The position numbers and the translations under genes are program-made. The notes under the pieces were generated by a model that did not search any database, had not been told where the DNA came from, and was given only the letters and a program-made list of their open reading frames with translations. A stretch of 64,000 nt of DNA from Collinsella sp. (GTDB lineage Bacteria > Actinomycetota > Coriobacteriia > Coriobacteriales > Coriobacteriaceae): contig DXMU01000002.1 in NCBI GenBank assembly GCA_019414025.1, positions 48,065 to 112,064 of the forward strand, in the 5' to 3' direction. Below, in pieces: positions 1 to 8,064 of the stretch. Within the stretch, counting starts at the first letter, position 1. Every line of letters starts with the position of its first letter.

Positions 1-3000
1 GCGGCGTAGGCTTGTAGATCGCCGTGTATGTGACCTCTCGGAACGGCTCGTTGCCATCGAGGAAATAAGTCTTGTCCCCTGTCATAAGAGTGTAGCTATC
101 GTTGCCCTTATAGTCGCGTGACCAGCCGACAAAGTCGTACTTGGTGCCGTCTTTGCCGACAACCTCAGTTACAGCTTTTACCTCCAGCGAAATTTGATCG
201 CCAGAGTCGGTGCGCGAAAGATAACGCACGGAACCGGGGTCGTCCAGGTTGGTATCGATATTTGATTGGACATGCACCGGGCTGGTACGGTAAACCGGGT
301 ACAGCTCCATGGGGGCCTTGACCACCGTGTTTTTATCCACCATGGGAACGCCGTCCGACCAAACGACATACCCGCTGCCTGCCGCCGGCTTAGTTTCCGT
401 CCAGCCTACGAAGGCATTGTATGCGTTCGTTGCGGCATCAATCTCGCCGACGTTATACGTAGGCAGCGGCATGCCACCCGTAAGGTTGCCGAGTCTATCG
501 CCCTGCTGAGCAACTTTGCCATCCACATCTTTGGCATTGAGATGATACACGACCGCCAACGGCGAATAGTACGCCACAAATGTATAGGCCCCGCCGGGTT
601 CCACCTGATGGGAATACGAGTTATCGCCGTTAGGTTCGATCTCTTCAACTTCGCCATTCGGAAGCTCGATCTCAACCTTCTGCAACTTATACAGCTCACC
701 GCCTGCTTTATAAACCGGAGTCGTGACGTCAGGGGTAACCGTTGCCGTAGCAGGGTCGGTGCCCGCGTTGATAACGGGATCGATGTCGTACCTAGGCACA
801 TTGACCTTGTCCGTGCCCTTGAAACCGGCGCGATACAGGTTGGTGGTGTACCTAACATCGTACTTCGCGTACACCGGATAGGCATCCTGCCACCGGGTGA
901 CCTTAAAATCTGGTTTCACCAGATACGGTTCGGCCTTATCCGGGTCAGAAGTAGTGAAGGAATCACCCTTGACATCGTAGATATAATTCCAGACGGGAGA
1001 ACCCATCTGGACCTCGGCGGTCGAAATCCAGCCCAGGAACTTATAACCCGGCACCGCCATCTCCGCATCGGTCGGAGAAGACTCAAGGGTCAAGGGGCTT
1101 TCATAAGAACCAGTTAGCCCGTCCTGCGGCTTTCCTTTTGCCTCAACCGAGGTGTTCACATGCGGGTAGTAATACGTGAACGTCGGATCCGCCCCGTTCA
1201 CCTTGGTCTGCAGCAAGTTACTCTCATAGCGCCGCGTGGCAGTCCTCACGACATTATCGCCCTTGTTGTAGAAATTAACGTCCGTGGTAATCATCGCGCG
1301 AACGTAGTACTTCTTATCTGTACGCACCATGCTCTCGATGGGATTTTTCACATATGTCCAATATTCACCATCGCGCTCAAGCGTCCAGAAATTCAGGCGA
1401 TAGCGATCATTCACCGGTTTGACCGTTACGTTCAGCGAAGCCGAAGTCCAAGTATCGCTTAGCGTTGCAGCGCCTGGAAAATCGGTATCGGCATAGAGGT
1501 TTTTTAGAGTATCGGCTCCCGTATCGTTTTTAACGTTGTGCGAGTACGCGTTAAGGGGACTCACGACAAGGGTTTCCTTCGTGAAGCGCGTGCCACACGT
1601 TTCATAACTATCCTTTATACCGTGGTCAACATGCTCCGGGCCCCAGTGGACGACGTTTTCACGCACGAAGGTACTACCGACGTTTTCCTCAAAGGGCGTT
1701 TGATAGCGATTCCAAACGGAACAAAGTAGCTTGCTGTCCGTAAACTCATGGTTGGTATAAGCCCGAACGTAATAATCCACGCGGTACTCAAAGCGGGCGA
1801 TGTAGGTATGCGGCGCGGTTAAATCGACATCGGCGGGGAGCGTATAGCTGGGATCGCGGCTTACGCGCACCTCGAGCGGGGCATCCTCGGTTCCCTTGTT
1901 TTCATACCAACCCAAGAAGCGATAGCCGTCGGGCAGGGTGCCGTCCTTGGATATAGCATTGCCGGATACATCGAGCACCTGTACGGTATACGCGCTTGTG
2001 CCATCTTCTGCAGTCTCAACCTTAACGTCAGTTTTGCCCACACCGTCGCGCCGAGTCTGATCGTCGGTTGCATCCTGCTCATTGCCCTCAAACACCGTCA
2101 TGATGTTCGACACATAGTCGGTGTACACCGGATAAAAATCGGTAGGGCCAAGCACAGTGATCTCGGTGCCGGCAGGATAGAACGCACCGGCGTTTTTTAG
2201 CTCGGCAAGCTTAGGCGAGGTGATGGCCGCGTAACCGCCATGCATCCCGGCCTCGCCACTCGGCTGCGTCGTCCAACCGATAAAGGTGGCGCTGGCAGAA
2301 AGAGTGCCGCGGTCCGCAGGGGCAGCCGGCGTTAAACCGACGCCATAGCGGTACCAGTCCGTCGACTTGTCGTGCTCCTCGCCGCTCTGCCACGCGAGCG
2401 TCTCGCCCTTGACGTTATAGAACAGTACCTGCGCCTCGTACGAAGCAATAAACAGGTCGTTGCCCTTAAAGGCCTCGGCCCCCTTCGCGTTATCGGCGGT
2501 ATAGGTCGACGTTATCTCGTGCGCTTCGTTCTTCTGGACCTGCTTGCCAGCCTTAACGGCATCGGCATCGGTCTTGCCGTTAAACCAGGCGTTATCGGCA
2601 TCGATACGGTTCACATTGACTCCGGACTCGCGGAACCAGCCCATGAAGCGATAACCGCCGTTGGCATCGGTCAAGCCCTTGGGCTTTGCGGAGGTATCCT
2701 GCCTAAACGTCACCGATGTATCGCCCTGGGCCAAGCCCTGGGCCGTTCCCGCCAGCACGGCGCTCACGGCAAAGGCGTACGGATCCGAGGTCGCTTGATC
2801 AATACCGAGTTTGGTTGCCGTAATTGTCGCGGTACCCGCACCGGGAAAATCGATCGTCGCCTTAACGCTCTGGCCATGCACAGGAATATTCAGCTTGTAA
2901 TCCATCGCCCACTCATTGGGGTGCGGGCCATCCAGGGTCCCGTCGTTAGCAGTCGAGCGCATGGTGCCGGCACAGAAGTCGTAGTCGTGCTCTTCCCACA

Positions 3001-4315
3001 GCTCGCGCGTGGTATAGCGCTCATCGTCCCACGGGCCATAGCCGTCTCCCTTGGTGGTGCCGTCGCCGCCAAACGCGGGGATTTTCTTTTTGGCAGGGTT
3101 GCCCTGGCTATTGCCTTTCAAGCTCACGCTCGGTTTAAAGTAGCACTCGGTGACCTTGGCATCGCCCTTGTTGGCGCGCGCGCCAATGCCGCCCAGGTTC
3201 ACATCGTTTTGAATGATGGGGATCACGGCGATGGGGTTGTACTGACGCGAACTCAAATCGCCCGCAAAATGGCTGCGGACGAGCTCGTTGCCCTCTTCGG
3301 TCAAAATACGGCCCGCCAGGCCACCCGTCCATGCACGCGTCACGGCGACGACGCCCACATACGACGCGGCATAGCTGTAGCACTGCGCCGTCGAGAAGCA
3401 ATCGATAATCTTGGCGCCGCCCGCCATGCAGCCCACAAAACCCGAGGCGTACACGTTGTTGCCGCCCAGGGCGCCAATGGCCACGTCGTACTTATTGGTG
3501 ACGTCGGTCATGCCCTTCTCGGCAATCGAGCCGTCGTCCTTACGCGTCGGCGTCACGCGGCAGTACTCGATAGTCGAGTTCTTAACGTAGCCGGCAAACG
3601 CCGCCATATACAGACCCTCACCGCCGAGCGCCTGCACGCCCGAGGTCGCATTGTTGACGGCACGGCCGCCACGGACCTCGCAGTTGTAGAGGGTGCAGCC
3701 GTCGAGCTCGCCGGCGATGAGACCGCCCTCAAAGCCTGCGTTGGTAATGAGGTTGAGAGCATTGTTGGCGCAGGTCACGTGCAGCGTGCTCTCCATGACC
3801 ATAACGTTTTCGAAACGCGTATTGACGGCCTTGCCCACGATAATGCCACCGCGGAAGTCCGCCCACACGTTGGCGTCCTTGACCAGGAAGTTTTTGATGG
3901 TGGCACCGTTGGTCTCGGCAAAAAATCCCGTATCGCGCTCGGGGTCAAAAGCGTCTTTATCGTAGTTCAGGCCCTCAACGGTGTGGTTTTGACCATCGAA
4001 CACGCCCTTAAACGGATGCTCCTTGTTGCCAAACGACAGATGCTTAACGGTGTTTGCAACGATGTCTTTCATGTCGTCGCTGTCGAGCTCAATGTCGTTA
4101 TCGAGATAAACGTGCCAGCCGGACGTATCGCGCTCGCGCGACAGCGCCACACACGACAAAAAGTCAGCCTCGTTTTTGATGTGGAATTCGGTTTTGGCCT
4201 CGGGCACATCCTCGGCATGCACCACCGTTGGCAGCGCCATGACGCAGCAAAGGGCAATCGCTGCGACGGCAACCAGCCTGCTAAGCATGCCCCGGTTCAT
4301 GTTCTTGATCTTCAT
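1..4315 (-). CDS. giant InlB-repeat surface protein (3' end outside window)
   Basis: The frame is open from an ATG at 4315 to the left edge, giving at least 1438 residues with the C-terminus missing. An N-terminal signal peptide (basic start, hydrophobic stretch, cut near VVHAED) is followed by a Gly/Ala-rich region with GGLAG-like turns, roughly residues 40-400, resembling GLUG or beta-helix repeats. From about residue 470 there are many beta-grasp repeats ending in GW-type motifs (FMGWF, FIGWT, FLGWY, FLGWI), typical of InlB B-repeats in cell-wall adhesins. The start lies 3 nt after the stop of the upstream gene, with GGAGG ahead of it, so it is the last visible gene of the sipW operon. Surface attachment or adhesion is inferred. 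No anchor can be seen because the end is absent. Confidence 0.85.
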   Translation of the reverse strand, partial: MKIKNMNRGMLSRLVAVAAIALCCVMALPTVVHAEDVPEAKTEFHIKNEADFLSCVALSRERDTSGWHVYLDNDIELDSDDMKDIVANTVKHLSFGNKEHPFKGVFDGQNHTVEGLNYDKDAFDPERDTGFFAETNGATIKNFLVKDANVWADFRGGIIVGKAVNTRFENVMVMESTLHVTCANNALNLITNAGFEGGLIAGELDGCTLYNCEVRGGRAVNNATSGVQALGGEGLYMAAFAGYVKNSTIEYCRVTPTRKDDGSIAEKGMTDVTNKYDVAIGALGGNNVYASGFVGCMAGGAKIIDCFSTAQCYSYAASYVGVVAVTRAWTGGLAGRILTEEGNELVRSHFAGDLSSRQYNPIAVIPIIQNDVNLGGIGARANKGDAKVTECYFKPSVSLKGNSQGNPAKKKIPAFGGDGTTKGDGYGPWDDERYTTRELWEEHDYDFCAGTMRSTANDGTLDGPHPNEWAMDYKLNIPVHGQSVKATIDFPGAGTATITATKLGIDQATSDPYAFAVSAVLAGTAQGLAQGDTSVTFRQDTSAKPKGLTDANGGYRFMGWFRESGVNVNRIDADNAWFNGKTDADAVKAGKQVQKNEAHEITSTYTADNAKGAEAFKGNDLFIASYEAQVLFYNVKGETLAWQSGEEHDKSTDWYRYGVGLTPAAPADRGTLSASATFIGWTTQPSGEAGMHGGYAAITSPKLAELKNAGAFYPAGTEITVLGPTDFYPVYTDYVSNIMTVFEGNEQDATDDQTRRDGVGKTDVKVETAEDGTSAYTVQVLDVSGNAISKDGTLPDGYRFLGWYENKGTEDAPLEVRVSRDPSYTLPADVDLTAPHTYIARFEYRVDYYVRAYTNHEFTDSKLLCSVWNRYQTPFEENVGSTFVRENVVHWGPEHVDHGIKDSYETCGTRFTKETLVVSPLNAYSHNVKNDTGADTLKNLYADTDFPGAATLSDTWTSASLNVTVKPVNDRYRLNFWTLERDGEYWTYVKNPIESMVRTDKKYYVRAMITTDVNFYNKGDNVVRTATRRYESNLLQTKVNGADPTFTYYYPHVNTSVEAKGKPQDGLTGSYESPLTLESSPTDAEMAVPGYKFLGWISTAEVQMGSPVWNYIYDVKGDSFTTSDPDKAEPYLVKPDFKVTRWQDAYPVYAKYDVRYTTNLYRAGFKGTDKVNVPRYDIDPVINAGTDPATATVTPDVTTPVYKAGGELYKLQKVEIELPNGEVEEIEPNGDNSYSHQVEPGGAYTFVAYYSPLAVVYHLNAKDVDGKVAQQGDRLGNLTGGMPLPTYNVGEIDAATNAYNAFVGWTETKPAAGSGYVVWSDGVPMVDKNTVVKAPMELYPVYRTSPVHVQSNIDTNLDDPGSVRYLSRTDSGDQISLEVKAVTEVVGKDGTKYDFVGWSRDYKGNDSYTLMTGDKTYFLDGNEPFREVTYTAIYKPTP

Positions 4316-4318
4316 AGG

Positions 4319-4966
4319 CTAGTTCGCCTCCGGCCAGCCCGCGACGTCAAGCACGTCGAGGACGGTATCGCTTGCCTGCTGGTTTTTGGCCTGCACGGCC
4401 TGAACATCGATATCGAGCCTGAATGAGCCGCCGCGCGCGACATCGTGGTAGTCGCCCACAAAGCGCAGCGAGTCCATGAGGCTTTCCGTCATGGCGCCGG
4501 GGTCGAGCGTGCCGCCACGCCCGGCCAATCCGCGGTAGTAGTACCACCCATCGCCGCCATCGATCCACGGGGACCCCTCGCCCGCGTTCACATTAAACGC
4601 AACGCTGTCCGAAGCATCCGCGCTCGAACCGTCGGGCGCCACCGACGTCATGCGCAGACGCGCGCGAACGTACTCAGGCTGCGTGCCAGCGTTCTCCACG
4701 CGCACAATGCGGCTGATGTCAGAGCCACTGGCCTTGGTGTCGGGATAGTCCCCGTGCTCGTCGGCCTCAAACGGAATCTCTTCGCCTTGCTCGTTGAGGG
4801 TGTATTCGCAGACTCGTACCTTCACGCTGCCAAACGATAGGACGTTGTTCGCCGGAACCATATCAACGGTAAAAGCCAGCGTGCCGCACAGGCACGCCAG
4901 GGCCAACAGCGCCATCGCGGCAAGCGCCAAGGTGCGTTTCTGATTGTCGGAAAGATTGTTGAGCAT
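4319..4966 (-). CDS. SipW-dependent-type exported protein (TasA/camelysin-like)
   Basis: 215 residues. The N-terminus (MLNNLSDNQKR, then a long Ala/Leu hydrophobic stretch ending LAFTVD) fits the alternate signal peptides cut by SipW-type peptidases. The body has the pattern of this class: a 'FGSVKVRV' strand soon after the cleavage site, then 'RIVRVENAGTQPEYVRARL', as in TasA/camelysin-like beta-sandwich proteins. An upstream in-frame extension to 5215 is possible but overlaps the preceding gene, is Arg/Pro-rich and would bury the signal peptide, so ATG 4966 is preferred. It lies between the TasA-like gene and the giant surface protein. A role as a minor fibre subunit or assembly adaptor is inferred. 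Confidence 0.75.
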   Translation of the reverse strand: MLNNLSDNQKRTLALAAMALLALACLCGTLAFTVDMVPANNVLSFGSVKVRVCEYTLNEQGEEIPFEADEHGDYPDTKASGSDISRIVRVENAGTQPEYVRARLRMTSVAPDGSSADASDSVAFNVNAGEGSPWIDGGDGWYYYRGLAGRGGTLDPGAMTESLMDSLRFVGDYHDVARGGSFRLDIDVQAVQAKNQQASDTVLDVLDVAGWPEAN

Positions 4967-4996
4967 TACGTTCGCCAATCGTCGATAAAAGGGGGA

Positions 4997-5044
4997 CCGA
5001 GATCCCGGCCCGAATATAGGGGCGGGGGCGAGCCGGGATCTCGG
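4997..5044 (-). promoter_or_regulatory. intergenic hairpin between the two SipW-type substrates
   Basis: A perfect 13-bp inverted repeat (CCGAGATCCCGGC at 4997-5009, GCCGGGATCTCGG at 5032-5044) has a 22-nt loop. On the minus strand it is followed by CCCCCTTTT. It could be a partial terminator or an RNA-stabilising end that lowers expression of the downstream gene relative to the TasA-like gene. A run of 7 G lies at 5047-5053, just before the stop codon of the upstream gene. Confidence 0.6.
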
Positions 5045-5054
5045 TTGGGGGGGA

Positions 5055-5813
5055 TTAAGCCTGAGCCTGAGTCTTAGCCCATTCCTTGGCCTGCTTAAGG
5101 GCGTTAGCGGCAGCGTCGGTCTCGTTACCCTTCTGGTCAGCGCCGAAAATGTAGGCGGAAACGACAATCTTAGGCTCAATCTTCTTGCCCGCACCGTCCT
5201 GGCCCGAGACAACATCCTCGCTCGTCATTGCGCCGGGAATCATCACCTGGCTAAAGAGCTCGCCGGTGTAGACGTCCTCGATGGCGGCCTTGGCACCCAG
5301 AACCGCGGGGCCACTCGTAGCACTCTTGGCATACATGAACAGACCGCTCACATACTGGCCTTCGTTACCGTTGGTCTTAGCACCCACGACGGCATCCTCA
5401 ACCGGCTTCCAGTTAGTAGTGTTAAGCATGAAGTACGGGGTCTTGTTAAGGGCGTTTTCGGCGCCTGTCTTCACAATTGCGTTCTTTACATAGATGAACA
5501 CAAAGGCGTCGTCGGAACCCTTCTTGATGCCAACGTTGGGGTTCTTGTCGGTGGTGGCGCCAGGAACGATCTTGGAGTTTTTAACCCACTTGGTCTCGAA
5601 CAGGTAGGCTTTGCCGTCATTCACTTCGGTGCCGGGCTTCTCGGGATCGGTCGGATCGGGTTTTTTGTCCGTAGGGCCAAAGCTGCCCACCGTAAACACG
5701 TTCTCCAGGCTTTGCGTAGCCGTCAGCCATGCATAGGTACCCACGCCGGCAGCCAGCACCAACAGCAGCAGGGCGGCAATGATGCCGTAGCGCTTTTTCT
5801 TCTTGTTTTCCAT
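5055..5813 (-). CDS. TasA-like SipW-dependent exported protein
   Basis: 252 residues. MENKKKKR is followed by a hydrophobic core and the 'GVGTYAWLT' motif that is characteristic of SipW-processed precursors such as TasA. The mature part begins 'SLENVFTVGSFG', then has a proline/acidic stretch (PDPTDPEKPGTE) and a beta-rich body with 'NPNVGIKKGSDDAFVFIYVK', which resembles the conserved strand of TasA/camelysin-type proteins. A strong ribosome site (AAGGAAG) lies 8-12 nt upstream of ATG 5813. It is directly downstream of sipW, the classic arrangement of peptidase and substrate. Likely an extracellular fibre or matrix subunit; that function is inferred from family and context. Confidence 0.8.
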   Translation of the reverse strand: MENKKKKRYGIIAALLLLVLAAGVGTYAWLTATQSLENVFTVGSFGPTDKKPDPTDPEKPGTEVNDGKAYLFETKWVKNSKIVPGATTDKNPNVGIKKGSDDAFVFIYVKNAIVKTGAENALNKTPYFMLNTTNWKPVEDAVVGAKTNGNEGQYVSGLFMYAKSATSGPAVLGAKAAIEDVYTGELFSQVMIPGAMTSEDVVSGQDGAGKKIEPKIVVSAYIFGADQKGNETDAAANALKQAKEWAKTQAQA

Positions 5814-5882
5814 CGTTCTCTTCCTTTCGAGAATCGTTTCCCCGGCAACGGCCCCTACCGCCGCCGACGCTTTTCCCTGCCG

Positions 5883-6440
5883 CTATGAACGCCGCTCCCT
5901 CGCATGCACGCGGGTATGCTTGCCCGCAGGCTCGTCGGGAACCATCCGATCGAGCACTATCGACGCCGTGATCAGCAGCGCCAGAACGGCCACCACAACA
6001 AGCAAACCGGGCATCGTCGTGCAATATGCGTTAACGAAGCCCAGGTAAGGGACACAAAAAGAAACAGTGCCGATAACACTCGAAAAAGGCGTGTGCTCGG
6101 CATCGTGCATGATGCTTCCGTCTGCATTTTTGTTCGCAATTCCCTGCGTGCCGATCATCTGCGCCACAGGGTCGATCTGATACACCTGGTGCGTCACCAC
6201 GGCGCCGTCCGATCGGTAAAAGGTTGCATTGTCGCCCACGGCAATATCCGTTGGCTCAACCTGGCGGACAAACACCATGGAGCCGACGGGAAGCTCGGGT
6301 TCCATAGAGCCCGAGAGCACAGCAAAGGGCATGTATCCAAATGCACGAGGAACAAAAGAAACAACGGCAAGGGCTATGACAAGCGCGAACGCCAAGCTAC
6401 TCAAAAGTGCAATAAATCGTTTGAGTCTACGCGCCGTCAA
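5883..6440 (-). CDS. sipW: SipW-type signal peptidase I
   Basis: 185 residues with one N-terminal and one C-terminal membrane segment. The catalytic serine lies in 'SGSMEPELPVGS'. A histidine (VVTHQV) takes the place of the usual bacterial general-base lysine, which marks the ER/SipW-type branch. These enzymes cleave alternate signal peptides of TasA-like substrates, two of which follow in the same operon. The start is a TTG at 6440: the frame has a TGA four codons upstream, no ATG is available in between, and a GGGGG stretch lies about 13 nt before it. The tail after the second membrane segment is short and basic. Confidence 0.85.
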   Translation of the reverse strand: MTARRLKRFIALLSSLAFALVIALAVVSFVPRAFGYMPFAVLSGSMEPELPVGSMVFVRQVEPTDIAVGDNATFYRSDGAVVTHQVYQIDPVAQMIGTQGIANKNADGSIMHDAEHTPFSSVIGTVSFCVPYLGFVNAYCTTMPGLLVVVAVLALLITASIVLDRMVPDEPAGKHTRVHARERRS

Positions 6441-6566
6441 AGTGATAATTCATCCCCCTTGAGGACCTATTCGACCCATCCAAAGGTCAGCAAGTTTCAA
6501 CAGGAACCGCAAGGCGCTTGAAAAGTGAGTCCGAAATAAGCCAATTTGGAATCTTTTCGTAATAAA

Positions 6567-6595
6567 AACATAGCGATGTGCTACACATTTTTCAA
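6567..6595 (-). promoter_or_regulatory. candidate sigma-70 promoter of the sipW operon
   Basis: On the minus strand, TTGAAA (6595-6590) and TATGTT (6572-6567) are separated by exactly 17 bp. This predicts a start near 6560 and a leader of about 120 nt before sipW. The surrounding 6540-6660 is unusually AT-rich for this genome. Confidence 0.5.
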
Positions 6596-6738
6596 TGTTT
6601 TGTCGCTAAATGCTACTATTTTTGGCGTAAGTGGTCATTTATCCCCAAATTAGTCTGTTTTATCCAATATCTGTGACTGACCCCCTACGCAACTTCCCCA
6701 TAGAGGGATTAATTTTTTGCGAAACTAAAATAATGGTA

Positions 6739-6748
6739 CCCCCCCCCC
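6739..6748. repeat. poly-C tract of 10 upstream of the sipW operon
   Basis: Ten consecutive C on the plus strand (poly-G in the direction of sipW), about 145 bp upstream of the candidate sipW promoter and inside AT-rich sequence. Tracts of this length are prone to slippage. The gene-free stretch 6441-7189 holds this tract, the candidate promoter, the 62-bp repeats and a terminator; no coding sequence is convincing there. Confidence 0.7.
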
Positions 6749-6855
6749 ACATTAAAAGAAACTACTGGAAGTGCCATTTATTTCCGACCCCCTTTTACCG
6801 GAGTTTTATGACGGCCCCATGTAGTTCGCAGCCCATAATCCTCTGAGAACTGTGT

Positions 6856-7062
6856 CCCAGAATTCCCGTCCGGAGTGGGATGCGGCTTCCGCTTGTGGCC
6901 CCGTTGGGAAACCACATCCCACTCCGATCACAAATTCCGGGTCGCACTTTCCGCCAAGACCCTCAACGGGAAACCGCATCCCATTCCAAAGGCAAATTCC
7001 GGGACGCATTTTCCGCAACCCCACCCATCCGGAAATCCCATCCCACTCCGCACACATCCGGG
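6856..7062. repeat. 62-bp period intergenic repeats with an inverted first copy
   Basis: The block GGGAAACCACATCCCACTCC at 6906 recurs at 6968 and 7030 with a few changes, exactly 62 bp apart. Each is followed by a diverged AAATTCCGGG...TTTTCCGC section. An inverted copy of the core (CGGAGTGGGATGCGGCTTCC) lies at 6871-6890, so the left end can form a hairpin with the next unit. No convincing coding potential. Confidence 0.75.
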
Positions 7063-7119
7063 CATAGAACAATCAGCTTACTAGGCCTTCCATCAATAAA
7101 GGGGCGCCCTCGTGTCATG

Positions 7120-7147
7120 AAAAAAGCCTCGAGAACTTCGAGGCTTT
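7120..7147 (-). terminator. intrinsic terminator after flavodoxin-like gene
   Basis: Stem AGCCTCGA / TTCGAGGCT with a short loop. In the minus direction it is followed by TTTTTT, 40 bp past the stop of the flavodoxin-like gene. Confidence 0.85.
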
Positions 7148-7189
7148 CACATTTGTATTGTTTTGCACGAAGGACCGCGAACGGCGAAG

Positions 7190-7747
7190 CTACTCTCCCA
7201 GCACGGCCTTCTTGGCGGCTGCAGCCATGTTGTCCAGATCCTCCTTGGTGGGATGGTCCTTCGCGGCAACCCAGTTGTCGAGCAGCATCTTAAATCGGGC
7301 GTTGTCGGGATCTTGCTCGAGCATGGCCTCGTAGCGCTGCTTGACCGCGGGGCCCATCTTGCCCTGGCACATCGCCCAGCCCGCAAGCTCGGCATCCCCA
7401 GCCAAATTGGAAGTTACGCGATCAATAATCTGCTGGTAATAGCTCTGGTCGGCGCCAAAACCGCAGGTGCCAAACAGGAAGACACGCTTGCCGTGCAAGG
7501 CGGAAAGCAACGCCGCGACCGAAGGCGTGCACGCGCCCTTGTCGCACCAAAAACCGACGAGCACCGTGTCGGCCGCGCAGGCGCCCTGCGCCTCGAGCGC
7601 AACCTGATCTGCATCCGCATCGTCGCTCAACGCCGCGGCATGGACAAACTCAACGCCCGCAGCCTGCAGAGCGCGCTTGATCGCGCCCGATACCATCCTG
7701 GTATTACCGCTCTTGCTGTTAACCACCAAAGAGCACGTCATAGTCAC
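7190..7747 (-). CDS. flavodoxin-like protein
   Basis: 185 residues. The N-terminus 'CSLVVNSKSGNTRMVSGAI' is a strand followed by an FMN phosphate-binding loop (NSKSGNT) as in flavodoxins. Later motifs 'VLVGFWCDKGACTP' and 'FLFGTCGFGAD' sit where the isoalloxazine-binding loops lie in the family. The C-terminal 50 residues form a helical extension (YEAMLEQDPDNARFKMLLDNW). The start can be GTG 7747 or ATG 7741; GAGG sits 4 or 10 nt ahead. It is monocistronic, with its own terminator, and a 23-bp-period repeat array lies about 165-245 bp upstream. Its redox partner is unknown. Confidence 0.75.
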   Translation of the reverse strand: MTMTCSLVVNSKSGNTRMVSGAIKRALQAAGVEFVHAAALSDDADADQVALEAQGACAADTVLVGFWCDKGACTPSVAALLSALHGKRVFLFGTCGFGADQSYYQQIIDRVTSNLAGDAELAGWAMCQGKMGPAVKQRYEAMLEQDPDNARFKMLLDNWVAAKDHPTKEDLDNMAAAAKKAVLGE

Positions 7748-7911
7748 GTTGCCTCGTTTCCCCCAAAACTAAAGCCACTAATGCAATTTATTAGATGAAT
7801 ATCTTAGTACTAACGTAACAGATGTAAACCACCGTCTGTCGATTGGCGACGCAGACGACATCTTTGGACAGATTTCGAACAGTATGTACTTCGGATTGAA
7901 ACCGCCACAGA

Positions 7912-7990
7912 ACGTTTCACGAATGGCCGAAAAACTGTTTCACAAAACGCCGTCAAATTGTGTCACGGAGTATCGTCAAAATGTTTCACG
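7912..7990. repeat. four GTTTCAC repeats with exact 23-bp period
   Basis: GTTTCAC-type heptamers begin at 7914, 7937, 7960 (GTGTCAC) and 7983, always 23 bp apart. Two are preceded by CGTCAAA. They lie in the 317-bp space between the flavodoxin-like gene start and the end of the ABC exporter operon. The rest of that space (7748-7911, 7991-8064) shows nothing else recognisable. Confidence 0.75.
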
Positions 7991-8064
7991 CGCTGGTAGA
8001 ACGCTATATAACAAGATCGCTCTATGGGACAAACAAACCTGATTTATTTGCCCCACGGGCTTGC

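Noticed and set aside
2372..4426. 684-codon plus-strand frame
   Set aside because: Antisense to the InlB-repeat protein, whose own frame has signal peptide and repeats.
7912..7990. CRISPR array
   Set aside because: The repeated unit is only about 7-9 bp in a 23-bp period; no repeat-spacer structure and no cas genes.
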